From Pseudomonas sp. BBP2017 (lineage in GTDB: Bacteria; Pseudomonadota; Gammaproteobacteria; Pseudomonadales; Pseudomonadaceae), in the NCBI RefSeq assembly GCF_003024385.1, contig NZ_PVZN01000010.1, positions 1 to 64,000 on the forward strand: a stretch of DNA of 64,000 bases. The letters run 5' to 3'. Below, one piece after another: positions 36,830 through 45,065 of the stretch. The notes under the pieces were generated by a model. It was not told where the DNA came from. It saw only the letters and a list, made by a program, of their open reading frames with translations, and ran no database searches. Numbering within the stretch: the stretch's first letter is position 1; the number at the start of each line of letters is the position of its first letter. Both the position numbers and the translations under genes were made by a program.

Positions 36830-36987
36830 GGCCTGTCAAAGCCGGTCGTTGAGTGCCAACGACATGGCGAGACTAGAACGCTACCCAGAGCATCGCAATG
36901 GCTTACGCGCGGCAAAAGTATGATTCGGAAACGGACTACAGGGAATCGGGAAATTCTGAAGATTCGTTGCTCTGATGCAGCCTCTTC
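36830..36987 (-). repeat. Conserved upstream block, cassette copy 2
   Basis: Shared with copies 1 and 3. Inverted repeat GTCGTTG (36845-36851) and CAACGAC (36857-36863) with a 5-base centre. The stretch from 36717 to 36830 is also shared with copy 3 (39997-40112) but not with copy 1. Confidence 0.65.
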
Positions 36988-37026
36988 AATACCCCACCTA
37001 ATGCGATCAACCACCCCCTCCACCCC

Positions 37027-37053
37027 TCAAGGTTTCCCCCCTACAACCGATAC
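37027..37053 (+). promoter_or_regulatory. FliA (sigma-28) promoter of the chemoreceptor gene
   Basis: TCAAGGTTT followed after 11 bases by CCGATA, close to the FliA pattern TAAAGTTT-N11-GCCGATAA. It ends 39 bases before the receptor start, and chemoreceptor genes are commonly FliA-controlled. Confidence 0.6.
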
Positions 37054-37092
37054 CAATCAAATGTCCCGGTAAAAAGACCTACTGAACACACC

Positions 37093-38967
37093 ATGAACAA
37101 AAATCTGCGTTTCAGTCACAAAATTCTTTTGGTCGCGTCATTGATCGTGATGCTCGCCTTTACCCTGTTCACCCTGTACAGCGACTATCTGCAGCGTAAT
37201 GCGACGCGCATCAATCTGGAAAACTACCTGGCTGAAATGGGTGCATCGACGTCCACCAATATCCGCAACCTGCTGGAGGGGCGGATCAGTCTGGTGGAAA
37301 ACCTGGCACAGAACATTGCGCAGGCGCCAGCCAACGCCGAGACGCTGATGGGCCAGAACGCCCTGATCTCGAGTTTCCTCACCGTCTACCTGGGCAAGGT
37401 CGATGGCGGTTTCAGTGTTCGTCCAGACGCCAAGATGCCCGACGGCTATGATCCGCGCACCCGCCCCTGGTACAAGGACGGTATGAGCGCCAGCGGCGCG
37501 ATTCTCACGGAGCCCTATATCGATCTGACTACCAACAAGATGGTCATCGGCATCCTCAGCAAGGTCTCCGGCAGCATCGGTGTGGTTGGGGGCGATCTGG
37601 CGCTGGATGGCTTGGTGGAAATCATCAATTCGCTGAACTTCGGCGGTATGGGTTATGCCTTCCTGGTCAATGACCAAGGCAAGATCCTGGTCCACCCGGA
37701 CAACGCGCTGGTGATGAAGTCGCTGTCGGATCTGTACCCTACGCACACACCGAAGCTGTCTGGTGAGCTGACCGAGGTTGAGGCCAATGGCCAGGCCCGT
37801 CTGCTGACCTTCGCGCCTATCAAGGGCCTGCCCTCGGCCAATTGGTACATCGGTCTGTCGGTGGACAAGGACAAGGCCTATGCGATGCTCAGTGATTTCC
37901 GCACCTCGGCAATCATTGCCACGTTTATCGCGGTGGTCATCATTATCACGCTGCTCGGCCTGCTGATCCGTGTCTTGCTGCAACCGTTGAACACGATGAT
38001 CCGGGCTATGGAAGACATCGCCGAAGGTGAAGGTGATCTGACCAAGCGCCTGACCATCCACAGTCAGGACGAGTTCGGTGCTCTGGGTACTGCGTTCAAC
38101 CGTTTCGTTGAGCGTATCCACACCTCTATCCGTGAAGTGTCGTCGGCCACCGAGCAGGTCAACGAAGTGGCCATGCGGGTGGTTAGCGCTTCCAACTCGT
38201 CGATGGTCAATTCCGACGAGCAATCCAATCGGACCAACAGCGTCGCGGCCGCGATCAACGAGCTCGGTGCAGCCGCCCAGGAAATCGCCCATAACGCCGC
38301 TCAGGCTTCGCAACAGGCAAGCTCGGCGCGTCACCTGGCCGAAGAAGGTCAGCAGGTGGTCGATCGCAGCATTGCCGCAATGAATCGTCTGTCGGATCTG
38401 ATCTGCACGTCCAGCTCGCATATCGAGACGCTCAATAGCAAGACCGTGAACATTGGCCAGATCCTCGAAGTGATCACCAGCATCTCCCAGCAGACCAACC
38501 TGCTGGCGCTCAACGCCGCGATCGAAGCGGCCCGGGCCGGTGAAGCCGGGCGCGGTTTCGCGGTGGTCGCCGATGAAGTGCGTAACCTCGCGCACCGTAC
38601 CCAGGAGTCGGCACAGCAGGTGCAGAACATGATTGAGGAGTTGCAGGTCGGCGCCCGCGAGTCGGTCGACACCATGGGCCAAAGCCAGCGTCACAGCCAG
38701 GACAGCGTCGAGATCGCCAATCAGGCCGGTGAGCGTCTGGGCAGCGTGACCCTGCGCATTGGCGAGATCGACGGCATGAACCAGTCGGTGGCCACCGCTA
38801 CCGAGGAGCAGACCGCTGTGGTTGATTCGATCAACATGGACATCAATGAGATCAACATGCTTAACCAGGAAGGGGTGGAAAACCTGCAGTCCACCCTGCG
38901 CGCCTGCACTGACCTGGAGCAGCAAGCCGCTCGCCTGAAACACCTGGTGGGCAGCTTCCGTATCTGA
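37093..38967 (+). CDS. Methyl-accepting chemotaxis protein with dCache sensor
   Basis: 624-residue chemoreceptor. Membrane segment 1 (about 11-31) and 2 (about 273-297) flank a periplasmic dCache_1 domain; HAMP and the signalling hairpin with [17 protein letters not shown] follow. The sensor has Y119, R124, W126, Y127, Y142 and D168 in the spacing of the amino-acid-binding motif of PctA-type receptors (within [12 protein letters not shown] and EPYIDL), so an amino-acid ligand is likely. It sits between cassette copies 2 and 3. Confidence 0.92.
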   Translation: MNKNLRFSHKILLVASLIVMLAFTLFTLYSDYLQRNATRINLENYLAEMGASTSTNIRNLLEGRISLVENLAQNIAQAPANAETLMGQNALISSFLTVYLGKVDGGFSVRPDAKMPDGYDPRTRPWYKDGMSASGAILTEPYIDLTTNKMVIGILSKVSGSIGVVGGDLALDGLVEIINSLNFGGMGYAFLVNDQGKILVHPDNALVMKSLSDLYPTHTPKLSGELTEVEANGQARLLTFAPIKGLPSANWYIGLSVDKDKAYAMLSDFRTSAIIATFIAVVIIITLLGLLIRVLLQPLNTMIRAMEDIAEGEGDLTKRLTIHSQDEFGALGTAFNRFVERIHTSIREVSSATEQVNEVAMRVVSASNSSMVNSDEQSNRTNSVAAAINELGAAAQEIAHNAAQASQQASSARHLAEEGQQVVDRSIAAMNRLSDLICTSSSHIETLNSKTVNIGQILEVITSISQQTNLLALNAAIEAARAGEAGRGFAVVADEVRNLAHRTQESAQQVQNMIEELQVGARESVDTMGQSQRHSQDSVEIANQAGERLGSVTLRIGEIDGMNQSVATATEEQTAVVDSINMDINEINMLNQEGVENLQSTLRACTDLEQQAARLKHLVGSFRI

Positions 38968-39027
38968 CCCGTTCCTGTCGAAATTCCGTGCCTACAGAAA
39001 AAAGCCCTGTAGGCGCGGGATTTGAAC

Positions 39028-39285
39028 TCACTCGCTCTCATCATCGGGGAGTTCATCGGTAACCATTACTCGCGCATGCGCGCTGTGCTCGTCTTCGATG
39101 CGTAAGCCGAAGTAGCGGGCATCATTGGCGTCCCAAAACGCCTCGACCTGTGTCATGAGTGCGTTGTTAAGCAGCACCTCAGCACTACGCTCCAGGATGA
39201 TTGAGTAACGTCTTTCGGTGTTCATTACAAAGGAGGCTCGCAACAGCTGAGGGAAGAGGCTGGGGTGAACCAGCATCGTTGCCAT
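39028..39285 (-). CDS. Hypothetical 85-residue protein
   Basis: Starts MATMLVHPSLFPQLLRASFV with GAGGCGG about 8 bases before the ATG; an internal Met at residue 21 lacks a binding site. The C-terminus is acidic (VMVTDELPDDESE). Not recognised. It follows the third DUF3077 copy by 41 bases on the same strand and may be a third gene of that transcript. Confidence 0.55.
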   Translation of the reverse strand: MATMLVHPSLFPQLLRASFVMNTERRYSIILERSAEVLLNNALMTQVEAFWDANDARYFGLRIEDEHSAHARVMVTDELPDDESE

Positions 39286-39326
39286 TATGCCGCCTCACTC
39301 ATTTTCGACCGCAACCGCTCATCGTT

Positions 39327-39650
39327 TCATTGAGTTTTTGCCTGTCGCGGGACGTTCGAACACCCCGGCATCATCCCATGCGCCAAATCCTCAACCATCG
39401 CCTTGGCCATCCCGCTCAGGTAGTGCGCCGCACAAATCATCGCTTCATCCTGCTCAAACAGCACATGCTGGGTAAGTTTGCTCACACAGTTCATCAGCAG
39501 CGCCGCTTGCTCCAGAACAAAATCCGCATTGTGCCCAGGCACAACCCGGAACAGGCGGTCAGCGGCCGTGCCACTCGCGCCTTCTCCGAATACCCCGACA
39601 CCTATTGTTTTTAAGCCTGTACTGTTGCCTCCAATCGAATCTTTGTTCAT
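39327..39650 (-). CDS. DUF3077-like protein, copy 3
   Basis: 107 residues, MNKDSIGGNSTGLKTIGVGV, then the family core DRLFRVVPGHNADFVLEQAA and FEQDEAMICAAHYLSGMAKA. It differs from copies 1 and 2 mainly in its last 12 residues (SNVPRQAKTQ). An in-frame start at 39671 is less likely. Second gene of the intact third cassette. Function unknown. Confidence 0.82.
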   Translation of the reverse strand: MNKDSIGGNSTGLKTIGVGVFGEGASGTAADRLFRVVPGHNADFVLEQAALLMNCVSKLTQHVLFEQDEAMICAAHYLSGMAKAMVEDLAHGMMPGCSNVPRQAKTQ

Positions 39651-39684
39651 CCATTTTCTCCCGGCATGCACTACGCCCTAAGCA

Positions 39685-39710
39685 ACCAGCCTTGCCTCAG
39701 CAACGCTGGC
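39685..39710 (-). other. Conserved intergenic hairpin, cassette copy 3
   Basis: Same hairpin as in copies 1 and 2 with one G-to-A change at the stem base (ACCAGC). It lies between the DUF6124 and DUF3077 genes. Confidence 0.55.
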
Positions 39711-39727
39711 GCTCACTTTTGGATAAC

Positions 39728-39955
39728 TCAGTGTTGTGACTGAACTCTGCTCAACGCCACTTCAACCAAACTTCGGGCGTTGTCGATTTCGTGCATGGTG
39801 GACAAGGTCAGGATCTGACCTGGGGAGCTGGAATGGAGGAGGACAGTCTGTTGCGCCACGGTCATGGCACAGACCAGGTATTCAGAGATCTGGACGAGGA
39901 TGTCTTCGAGGGATTGGTTAATGTGAAGCGGTGGATCAGGAACGATTTTTAGCAT
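39728..39955 (-). CDS. DUF6124-like protein, copy 3
   Basis: 75 residues, MLKIVPDPPLHINQSLEDIL and a body nearly identical to copy 2. GGGAGG 7 bases before the ATG fixes this start over the in-frame ATG at 39988. Predicted helical and cytoplasmic. First gene of cassette copy 3. Confidence 0.82.
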   Translation of the reverse strand: MLKIVPDPPLHINQSLEDILVQISEYLVCAMTVAQQTVLLHSSSPGQILTLSTMHEIDNARSLVEVALSRVQSQH

Positions 39956-40112
39956 GGTAGCCTCCCAGTGATCGGAGCCGCCACGCATCTGCTGTCAAAC
40001 AAATGGGTGGCAACTGTACGCGGGTTGACAGACCGAACACCGGGGAACTCGGCGCACACGAAGGTGCCCCACGTACAATTGCCATAAAGGTTTGCACATG
40101 TTCCGCGATGAT

Positions 40113-40293
40113 ATCGGCCTGTCAAAGCCGGTCGTTGAAATTGGCAACGACCGGTCGAGACTAGGCCCCTCGCGGGACCACTGCAATGGCTTGAAAGCGG
40201 CAGAAGTATGATTCGGAAATGGACTACAGGGAATCGGGAAATTCTGAAGATTCGTTGCGCTGATGCAGTCTCTTTGCTTGAAAATCGAGCAAA
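40113..40293 (-). repeat. Conserved upstream block, cassette copy 3
   Basis: Matches 35079-35259 closely. The inverted repeat is perfect over ten bases here: CCGGTCGTTG (40128-40137) and CAACGACCGG (40145-40154) with a 7-base centre. It is followed by the shared GGAATCGGGAAATTCTGA stretch. Confidence 0.65.
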
Positions 40294-40422
40294 CTGCAGC
40301 CGGGCTCGCGTTACAAATCAACCGGGCGGGGCAGGTGACCCTGCCAAAGCCCAAGCCATCATAGAGTTCTGCGTTACATACGAAGGGCAACTAATGCCCT
40401 CATTTTTTTGCTGGGGCGATGG

Positions 40423-41025
40423 ATGAAACAAGGGCTGGTTTGGGCACTGATGCTGATGTTTGTGATCTTGACTGGCTGTGCCTCCGCGCCACCCAGGGAT
40501 CAGAACAATCTCTGCAATATCTTCCGCCAATACCCTGACTGGTACGAAGACTCGCTGGAGATGCAGCAAAAGTTCGGCACGCCGCAACACGTGGCGATGG
40601 CGATCATGAAGCAGGAAAGCAGTTTCGTTCACGACGCACTGCCACCGCGTGATTACCTGTTGTGGGTGATTCCCTGGGGGCGTGTCAGTTCGGCCTATGG
40701 TTACGCGCAAGCCCAGGACCCGGTCTGGGGTGAGTACAAAAACGGCACCGGTAATGGCGGCTCGCGGGACAACTTTGATGACGCGATGATGTTCATTGGC
40801 TGGTACACCGATGGCACGCAAAAGCAGCTGGGGATCTCCAAGTGGGATACCTACAACCAGTACCTGGCTTACCACGAGGGGCGCGGTGGTTTCAGCCGCG
40901 GGACCTATCGCAGCAAGCCCTGGCTGATGCAGGTGGCGCGCAAGGTTGAGCAGCAGTCGAAGGTCTATGGCGCGCAGCTCAAGCAGTGCCGGGCAGAGCT
41001 GGAGGAAGATACTGGCTGGTTTTAA
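40423..41025 (+). CDS. Lytic-transglycosylase-like lipoprotein
   Basis: 200-residue lipoprotein with lipobox LTGC (Cys at about residue 18). The SLT-like fold is suggested by MAIMKQESSF (catalytic-type Glu near residue 67), SSAYGYAQA and YNQYLAYHEGRGG. Such enzymes cleave peptidoglycan glycan strands at the outer membrane. Smaller than most SLT proteins but complete at both ends. A TTG 15 bases upstream could be an alternative start. No operon partner. Confidence 0.85.
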   Translation: MKQGLVWALMLMFVILTGCASAPPRDQNNLCNIFRQYPDWYEDSLEMQQKFGTPQHVAMAIMKQESSFVHDALPPRDYLLWVIPWGRVSSAYGYAQAQDPVWGEYKNGTGNGGSRDNFDDAMMFIGWYTDGTQKQLGISKWDTYNQYLAYHEGRGGFSRGTYRSKPWLMQVARKVEQQSKVYGAQLKQCRAELEEDTGWF

Positions 41026-41195
41026 TCCAATAGGGGTTTGGAGGGGCGCTCTGCCAAGGCACGCTTCGCATAGCCGTTTGATGGTTAAAGCCAGCTTGTA
41101 GGCCTCGCGGGTGTAGAAGCGGTGTGTTCCGGCACGTTGTAGCGGTCGCACAACGCCTTGACACCGGCAGGCCTACGGACGCTGGAAATCTAATC

Positions 41196-41209
41196 AGCAC
41201 TATAGTGCT
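41196..41209. promoter_or_regulatory. Palindromic operator candidate before hipA
   Basis: AGCACTATAGTGCT is a perfect 14-base palindrome, 100 bases upstream of hipA. Xre-type antitoxins bind short palindromes like this to repress their own operon, so it is the likely HipB-like binding site. This is inference; no -35/-10 was fixed. Confidence 0.5.
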
Positions 41210-41308
41210 TGTTTTCTGCGTGGATTGTTATTAACAAGAACTTTATTGCCGATTACCCTCCGTGGAGCTATATTTTGCAGCATTAAAGTTCCGATTTCCG
41301 AGGGCGTG

Positions 41309-42625
41309 ATGGCTGAGCAACTCACTCTGCAGGCCTTCTTGGAAGGCCAGTGGCACGACGCTTTGGTACTTACCGTTCAAAATGGGCAGCGGGTGGCTGA
41401 CAGTGCCTGCTCTACTGCCTATAGCCAAGGCTACCTGCTGGAATTCATCGAAAGCATGGGGTCTGCTTTCGAGCCCGCTGTCAGTGTGAATTTGCCGTTG
41501 AGCTGGACCGCGACGGATACCGTCGGGTATCCCGCCTTTGTCTACGACATCGTTCCCGCCGGTGCGGCGCGTAAATCCCTTGAAGCCCGTTTCGGGCACG
41601 AGAAGCCCGAAGGGATGGATATGGAGTTGTTCCTGTTCAAACGCTGCACGCCAGCCCCTGTTGGGCACTTGCGCGTCAAGGAGTCGAGCGAGCATATCGA
41701 TCCCGCCAGGGACATCGCTTTCCCACGGCAAGACGTTATTGAGCGGTCGAACGATTTCCTTGAATACGCCTATGAACTCGGCGCCGCCATGGGGGGCGCA
41801 ACCGGTGCGCAGGGAGAGGCGCCGAAGTTGCTGATGACCGAGGACGCCAACGGCGGTTTACATGCCGATGCAGTGCTCGCTGATGACCAGGCACACCGCC
41901 ATTGGCTGGTGAAGTTCGCTCGTAACAAGGTGACTGAGCGCGATAAAGATATCCTGCGTGCCGAGTTTCATTATTACCGGGCGATCGCGGCACTGGGGCT
42001 CGATACCGTGGCGATAGATGGGTTAGCGCTGGAGGAAGCTGAAAAGCCGAGCCTCTGGATGCCACGTTTCGATAGGCGCGCAGACGGCGGCAGGGTAGAG
42101 CGTATTGCGACGGAGTCTATCTATTCAGTCTGCGCCAACACGGTACCCGGCTCGGCGATGAAGCATGAAGAGGTCGTGCAGCGGCTGGTCCATCTGTGGA
42201 AAGCAAACCAGCAGGATGAGGAGATCGATGACCTGGTGTTCGAGTACGTACGCCGTGATCTGCTCAACCGCATCCTGGGTAACTCGGATAACCATGGCCG
42301 CAACACTTCGATCTTCCGTCACAATGGACGGCTGCAGTTGGCACCTATCTATGACCTCGCGCCGATGGTGCTCGACCCAGAGGGGGTAACGCGAGTGACC
42401 AAGTGGCAGAGTGAGCGAGCAGGCTCACCAGACTGGGCTGCAGTGTGCGCCTGTTTCGATGGAGTGCTTGATACGAACCATTTGATGCACAGGTTGAAGC
42501 AGGCGGCGCAAGAGTTCCGGGCGCTTCCCGAGCTGTTGAGCGAGTTGCCTGAAGGCGTACGCAGGGCACAATCGATTCCCTTGAATAATCTGGATGTCCG
42601 TTTGGCGGAGTGGGGCCTGCAATGA
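41309..42625 (+). CDS. hipA: HipA-family serine/threonine kinase toxin
   Basis: 438-residue HipA-type kinase. Family members halt growth by phosphorylating glutamyl-tRNA synthetase or related targets. The C-terminal kinase part has the catalytic loop LLNRILGNSDNHGRNTS (Asp and Asn present, about residue 325) and the metal-binding IYDLAPM; GEAPKLLM is the phosphate-loop region near residue 172. The start ATG at 41309 is preferred to 41225, which lies before no binding site. It comes before its antitoxin gene, the reverse of E. coli hipBA. Confidence 0.9.
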   Translation: MAEQLTLQAFLEGQWHDALVLTVQNGQRVADSACSTAYSQGYLLEFIESMGSAFEPAVSVNLPLSWTATDTVGYPAFVYDIVPAGAARKSLEARFGHEKPEGMDMELFLFKRCTPAPVGHLRVKESSEHIDPARDIAFPRQDVIERSNDFLEYAYELGAAMGGATGAQGEAPKLLMTEDANGGLHADAVLADDQAHRHWLVKFARNKVTERDKDILRAEFHYYRAIAALGLDTVAIDGLALEEAEKPSLWMPRFDRRADGGRVERIATESIYSVCANTVPGSAMKHEEVVQRLVHLWKANQQDEEIDDLVFEYVRRDLLNRILGNSDNHGRNTSIFRHNGRLQLAPIYDLAPMVLDPEGVTRVTKWQSERAGSPDWAAVCACFDGVLDTNHLMHRLKQAAQEFRALPELLSELPEGVRRAQSIPLNNLDVRLAEWGLQ

Positions 42626-42978
42626 AGTTGATCTCGATTGAAGAACGCCAAAAGCTCATTGAAGACATCAAGCTGCAAAATGTGGCTGGCCAGGAGACCC
42701 TCGGTACCACAATTCGCCGCTTGCGTGTCGAGGTGACCGGCCTCGATCAGGCAACCTTTGCGACCATGTGCAAAATGTCGACGAAAGCGCTTTACCAGCT
42801 GGAAACTGACAAGGGCAATCCGACCATCAATACGCTTAACGGCATTCTGCGCATCTTCGGTATGAGGATGACCCTTGGCTCAATCGGCAATATGCCGATC
42901 TTTCCCACAGAGGAGCGTACGGTGATCAAGAAGCGTGGTGCGCGACCAGCGGCTCGCAAGGCTAAGACTGGAGTGTAA
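42622..42978 (+). CDS. Xre-type antitoxin HipB-like
   Basis: 118-residue protein with an Xre helix-turn-helix (about residues 28-80: LGTTIRRLRVEVTGLDQATF, then KMSTKALYQLETDKGNPTI) and a basic tail (KKRGARPAARKAKTGV). As HipA partners do, it should neutralise the kinase and repress the operon, probably at the palindrome at 41196. ATGA overlap with hipA indicates coupled translation. The overlap places the antitoxin second. Confidence 0.85.
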   Translation: MKLISIEERQKLIEDIKLQNVAGQETLGTTIRRLRVEVTGLDQATFATMCKMSTKALYQLETDKGNPTINTLNGILRIFGMRMTLGSIGNMPIFPTEERTVIKKRGARPAARKAKTGV

Positions 42979-42995
42979 GTATCAGCAGCCTTCCG

Positions 42996-43784
42996 TTAGC
43001 CTATAGTCGGCCAGCCAAACAACTCACACGCATTGCGCGTACTCACCTCAGCCAACCGCTCCACTTCAATCCCGATCACCTCTGCCAGCGCGATAGCAAT
43101 CTGCGGCAAATGCTCCGGACTGTTGCGCTGCCCGGCATACATCACCGGCGCCATATCCGGTGCATCGGTCTCCAGCACCAGACTCTCCAGCGGCAACTGC
43201 GGCAGCACCTTGTGCAAGCGCAGTGCTTGCGGCCAGGTCGCGGCACCGCCCAAACCCAGCTTGAACCCGAGTTTGTGATATTCGCGGGCCTCTTCAAAAC
43301 TGCCGGCAAAGGCATGAATGATGCCGCCACGCTTGAGCTTGTAACGCTTGAGTGTGGCGATCACCGCGGCATGGCTGCGGCGTACGTGGAGCAGGGCAGG
43401 CAGGTTGAAGTCGACGGCCAGTTGCAGCTGGGCTTCAAACCAGTGCTGCTGGCGCTCGCGGTCGAGCTCCGGCAGGTAGTAGTCGAGGCCGAATTCGCCT
43501 ACGCCGCATAGCTGGCGCTCGCCGCGCAGGCGGTTCAGCCAGTCGCCCAGTTCCCGCAGATGTTCCGGGCGGTGCTGGTCGAGGTAGACCGGGTGCAGGC
43601 CGAAGGCGGCGTACAGGTGCGGGTCGCTGCTCACCAGGTCCCACACCCGTTGCCAGTTGTCCTGGTACACCCCGAGCACCACCATGCGCTCGACACCCGC
43701 AGCCCTGGCGTTGGCCAGCAGGGCCGTGCGGTCAGGGTCGAAATCCGGAAAATCCAGATGGGTGTGGGTGTCGATCAGGCGCAT
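42996..43784 (-). CDS. tatD: TatD-family metal-dependent hydrolase
   Basis: 262-residue TatD-type DNase. The metal ligands are visible in DTHTHLDFPDF, GEFGLDYY, HVRRSHAA, GGIIHAFAGS and LETDAPD. TatD proteins act as 3'-5' exonucleases or deoxyribonucleases. It shares the minus strand with cra, which precedes it by two bases, so they are probably co-transcribed. Gene symbol by family, since several TatD paralogues occur. Confidence 0.9.
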   Translation of the reverse strand: MRLIDTHTHLDFPDFDPDRTALLANARAAGVERMVVLGVYQDNWQRVWDLVSSDPHLYAAFGLHPVYLDQHRPEHLRELGDWLNRLRGERQLCGVGEFGLDYYLPELDRERQQHWFEAQLQLAVDFNLPALLHVRRSHAAVIATLKRYKLKRGGIIHAFAGSFEEAREYHKLGFKLGLGGAATWPQALRLHKVLPQLPLESLVLETDAPDMAPVMYAGQRNSPEHLPQIAIALAEVIGIEVERLAEVSTRNACELFGWPTIG

Positions 43785-43786
43785 GT

Positions 43787-44782
43787 TCAGGCCTTGATGA
43801 TTCGCTGTTTGAAGGTTCGCCCTACGGCGTGTACGCCTGGTTCGTAGTGTTGCTCCTCAACCGCGGCAAGCGCCAGTTTCAGGGCGATTTCCGCCATGAC
43901 GCCATGTTGCTGGGCCATGGCGTTGACCGGCAGCGGCAAAAAGTCGAGCAACTGGTTATCACCGAAGGTGCCCAGCTGCAGGCTGCGCGAGTCGGCTGGG
44001 CGCGCTTGCAGTACATCGAACACGCCTTGCAGCAGCACGTAGGAGGTGGTGACCAGGGCATCCGGCAAGCCGCCGAGTTCGGCGAGCAATTCGCTCATCA
44101 GGCGCTGGCCGCACTCGCGGCTGAAGGCTTCGCCCTGATAGCGGCTGACGTTGCCGGTAAAGTCTTGCAGGGCTTCATCGAAACCACCGGCACGCGCCTG
44201 GCTGACGCTGAGCTCTGGCCGCGCACTGATCAGGGCGATGTGCGCAGGCTTGGTGGCGAGCAGGCTGCGGGTCAGTTGCAGGCTGGCGTTGCGGTCGTCG
44301 CTGACCACCGAGCAGAAATACGCCGGGTCCAGGCTACGGTCGATGGCGATAATCGGCAGGCCCTTGGCTTGCAACTGGCGGTAGCTGTCGTCACCGGTCG
44401 GCAGGCAGCTGGCGACAAACAGCGCATCGCAGCGGCGGGCACGAAACAGCTGCTGCAACTGGCGCTCGCTCTCGGGCTGGTCGTCGCTGCTGGCAATCAG
44501 CAGTTGGTAACCTTTGGCCCGGGCGCCTTGTTCCAGTTGTTTGGCAATGCGTGCGTAGCTGGGGTTTTCCAGGTCCGGGAGAATGAACCCCAGGGTTTTG
44601 GTGTGGCGGCTACGCAAGCCGGCAGCCTGCGGGTTGGGGGTGAAGCCATGGGCTTCGACCACCGCACGCACACGCTCCACCGTGCTATTGCTGATGCGTT
44701 GCTGTTCGGCTTTGCCATTGATGACATAGCTGGCAGTGGTCACGGACACACCGGCCAGACGGGCGATATCGCTGAGTTTCAC
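43787..44782 (-). CDS. cra: Catabolite repressor/activator Cra (FruR)
   Basis: 331-residue LacI-family regulator. The helix-turn-helix (MKLSDIARLAGVSVTTASYV) is followed by the hinge and an effector domain. In Pseudomonas, Cra represses fruBKA and is released by fructose 1-phosphate. It is divergent from fruB, with a Cra operator between them. tatD follows two bases behind. Confidence 0.95.
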   Translation of the reverse strand: MKLSDIARLAGVSVTTASYVINGKAEQQRISNSTVERVRAVVEAHGFTPNPQAAGLRSRHTKTLGFILPDLENPSYARIAKQLEQGARAKGYQLLIASSDDQPESERQLQQLFRARRCDALFVASCLPTGDDSYRQLQAKGLPIIAIDRSLDPAYFCSVVSDDRNASLQLTRSLLATKPAHIALISARPELSVSQARAGGFDEALQDFTGNVSRYQGEAFSRECGQRLMSELLAELGGLPDALVTTSYVLLQGVFDVLQARPADSRSLQLGTFGDNQLLDFLPLPVNAMAQQHGVMAEIALKLALAAVEEQHYEPGVHAVGRTFKQRIIKA

Positions 44783-44938
44783 CGCAAATTCCTTGTTATA
44801 CCGGGGCTGCTTGCACAGCCTGACCGGGAATTGTCGCCGATCCTTTGATCAGGGCGCAGACGACCATTGTCGCAATTGTCCGACAAGATGGGGCTTCATT
44901 GATCGAAGATTATCGAGTAACGTGATCACAATTATAGA

Positions 44939-44950
44939 TTAAACGTTTCA
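44939..44950. promoter_or_regulatory. Cra operator in the cra-fruB gap
   Basis: TTAAACGTTTCA, the Cra-binding sequence described for the P. putida fruB promoter, 116 bases before fruB and 157 before cra. Confidence 0.82.
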
Positions 44951-45065
44951 GCAGGCGATTTTTCTGCCGAACCAACGCCTGCCGAGGGCTGAGCATAACT
45001 GGCCCTATGCTGAAAAATTCACAACAATACCTCAGCACCCGCCTGGTGCTGCAAAGGAGAAGGTC

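Noticed and set aside
41040..41185. Minus-strand stretch reading like a decayed helix-turn-helix of MerR type (RFYTREAYKLALTIKRLCEA)
   Set aside because: Only about 20 residues and one frame change; too little to name a gene remnant.
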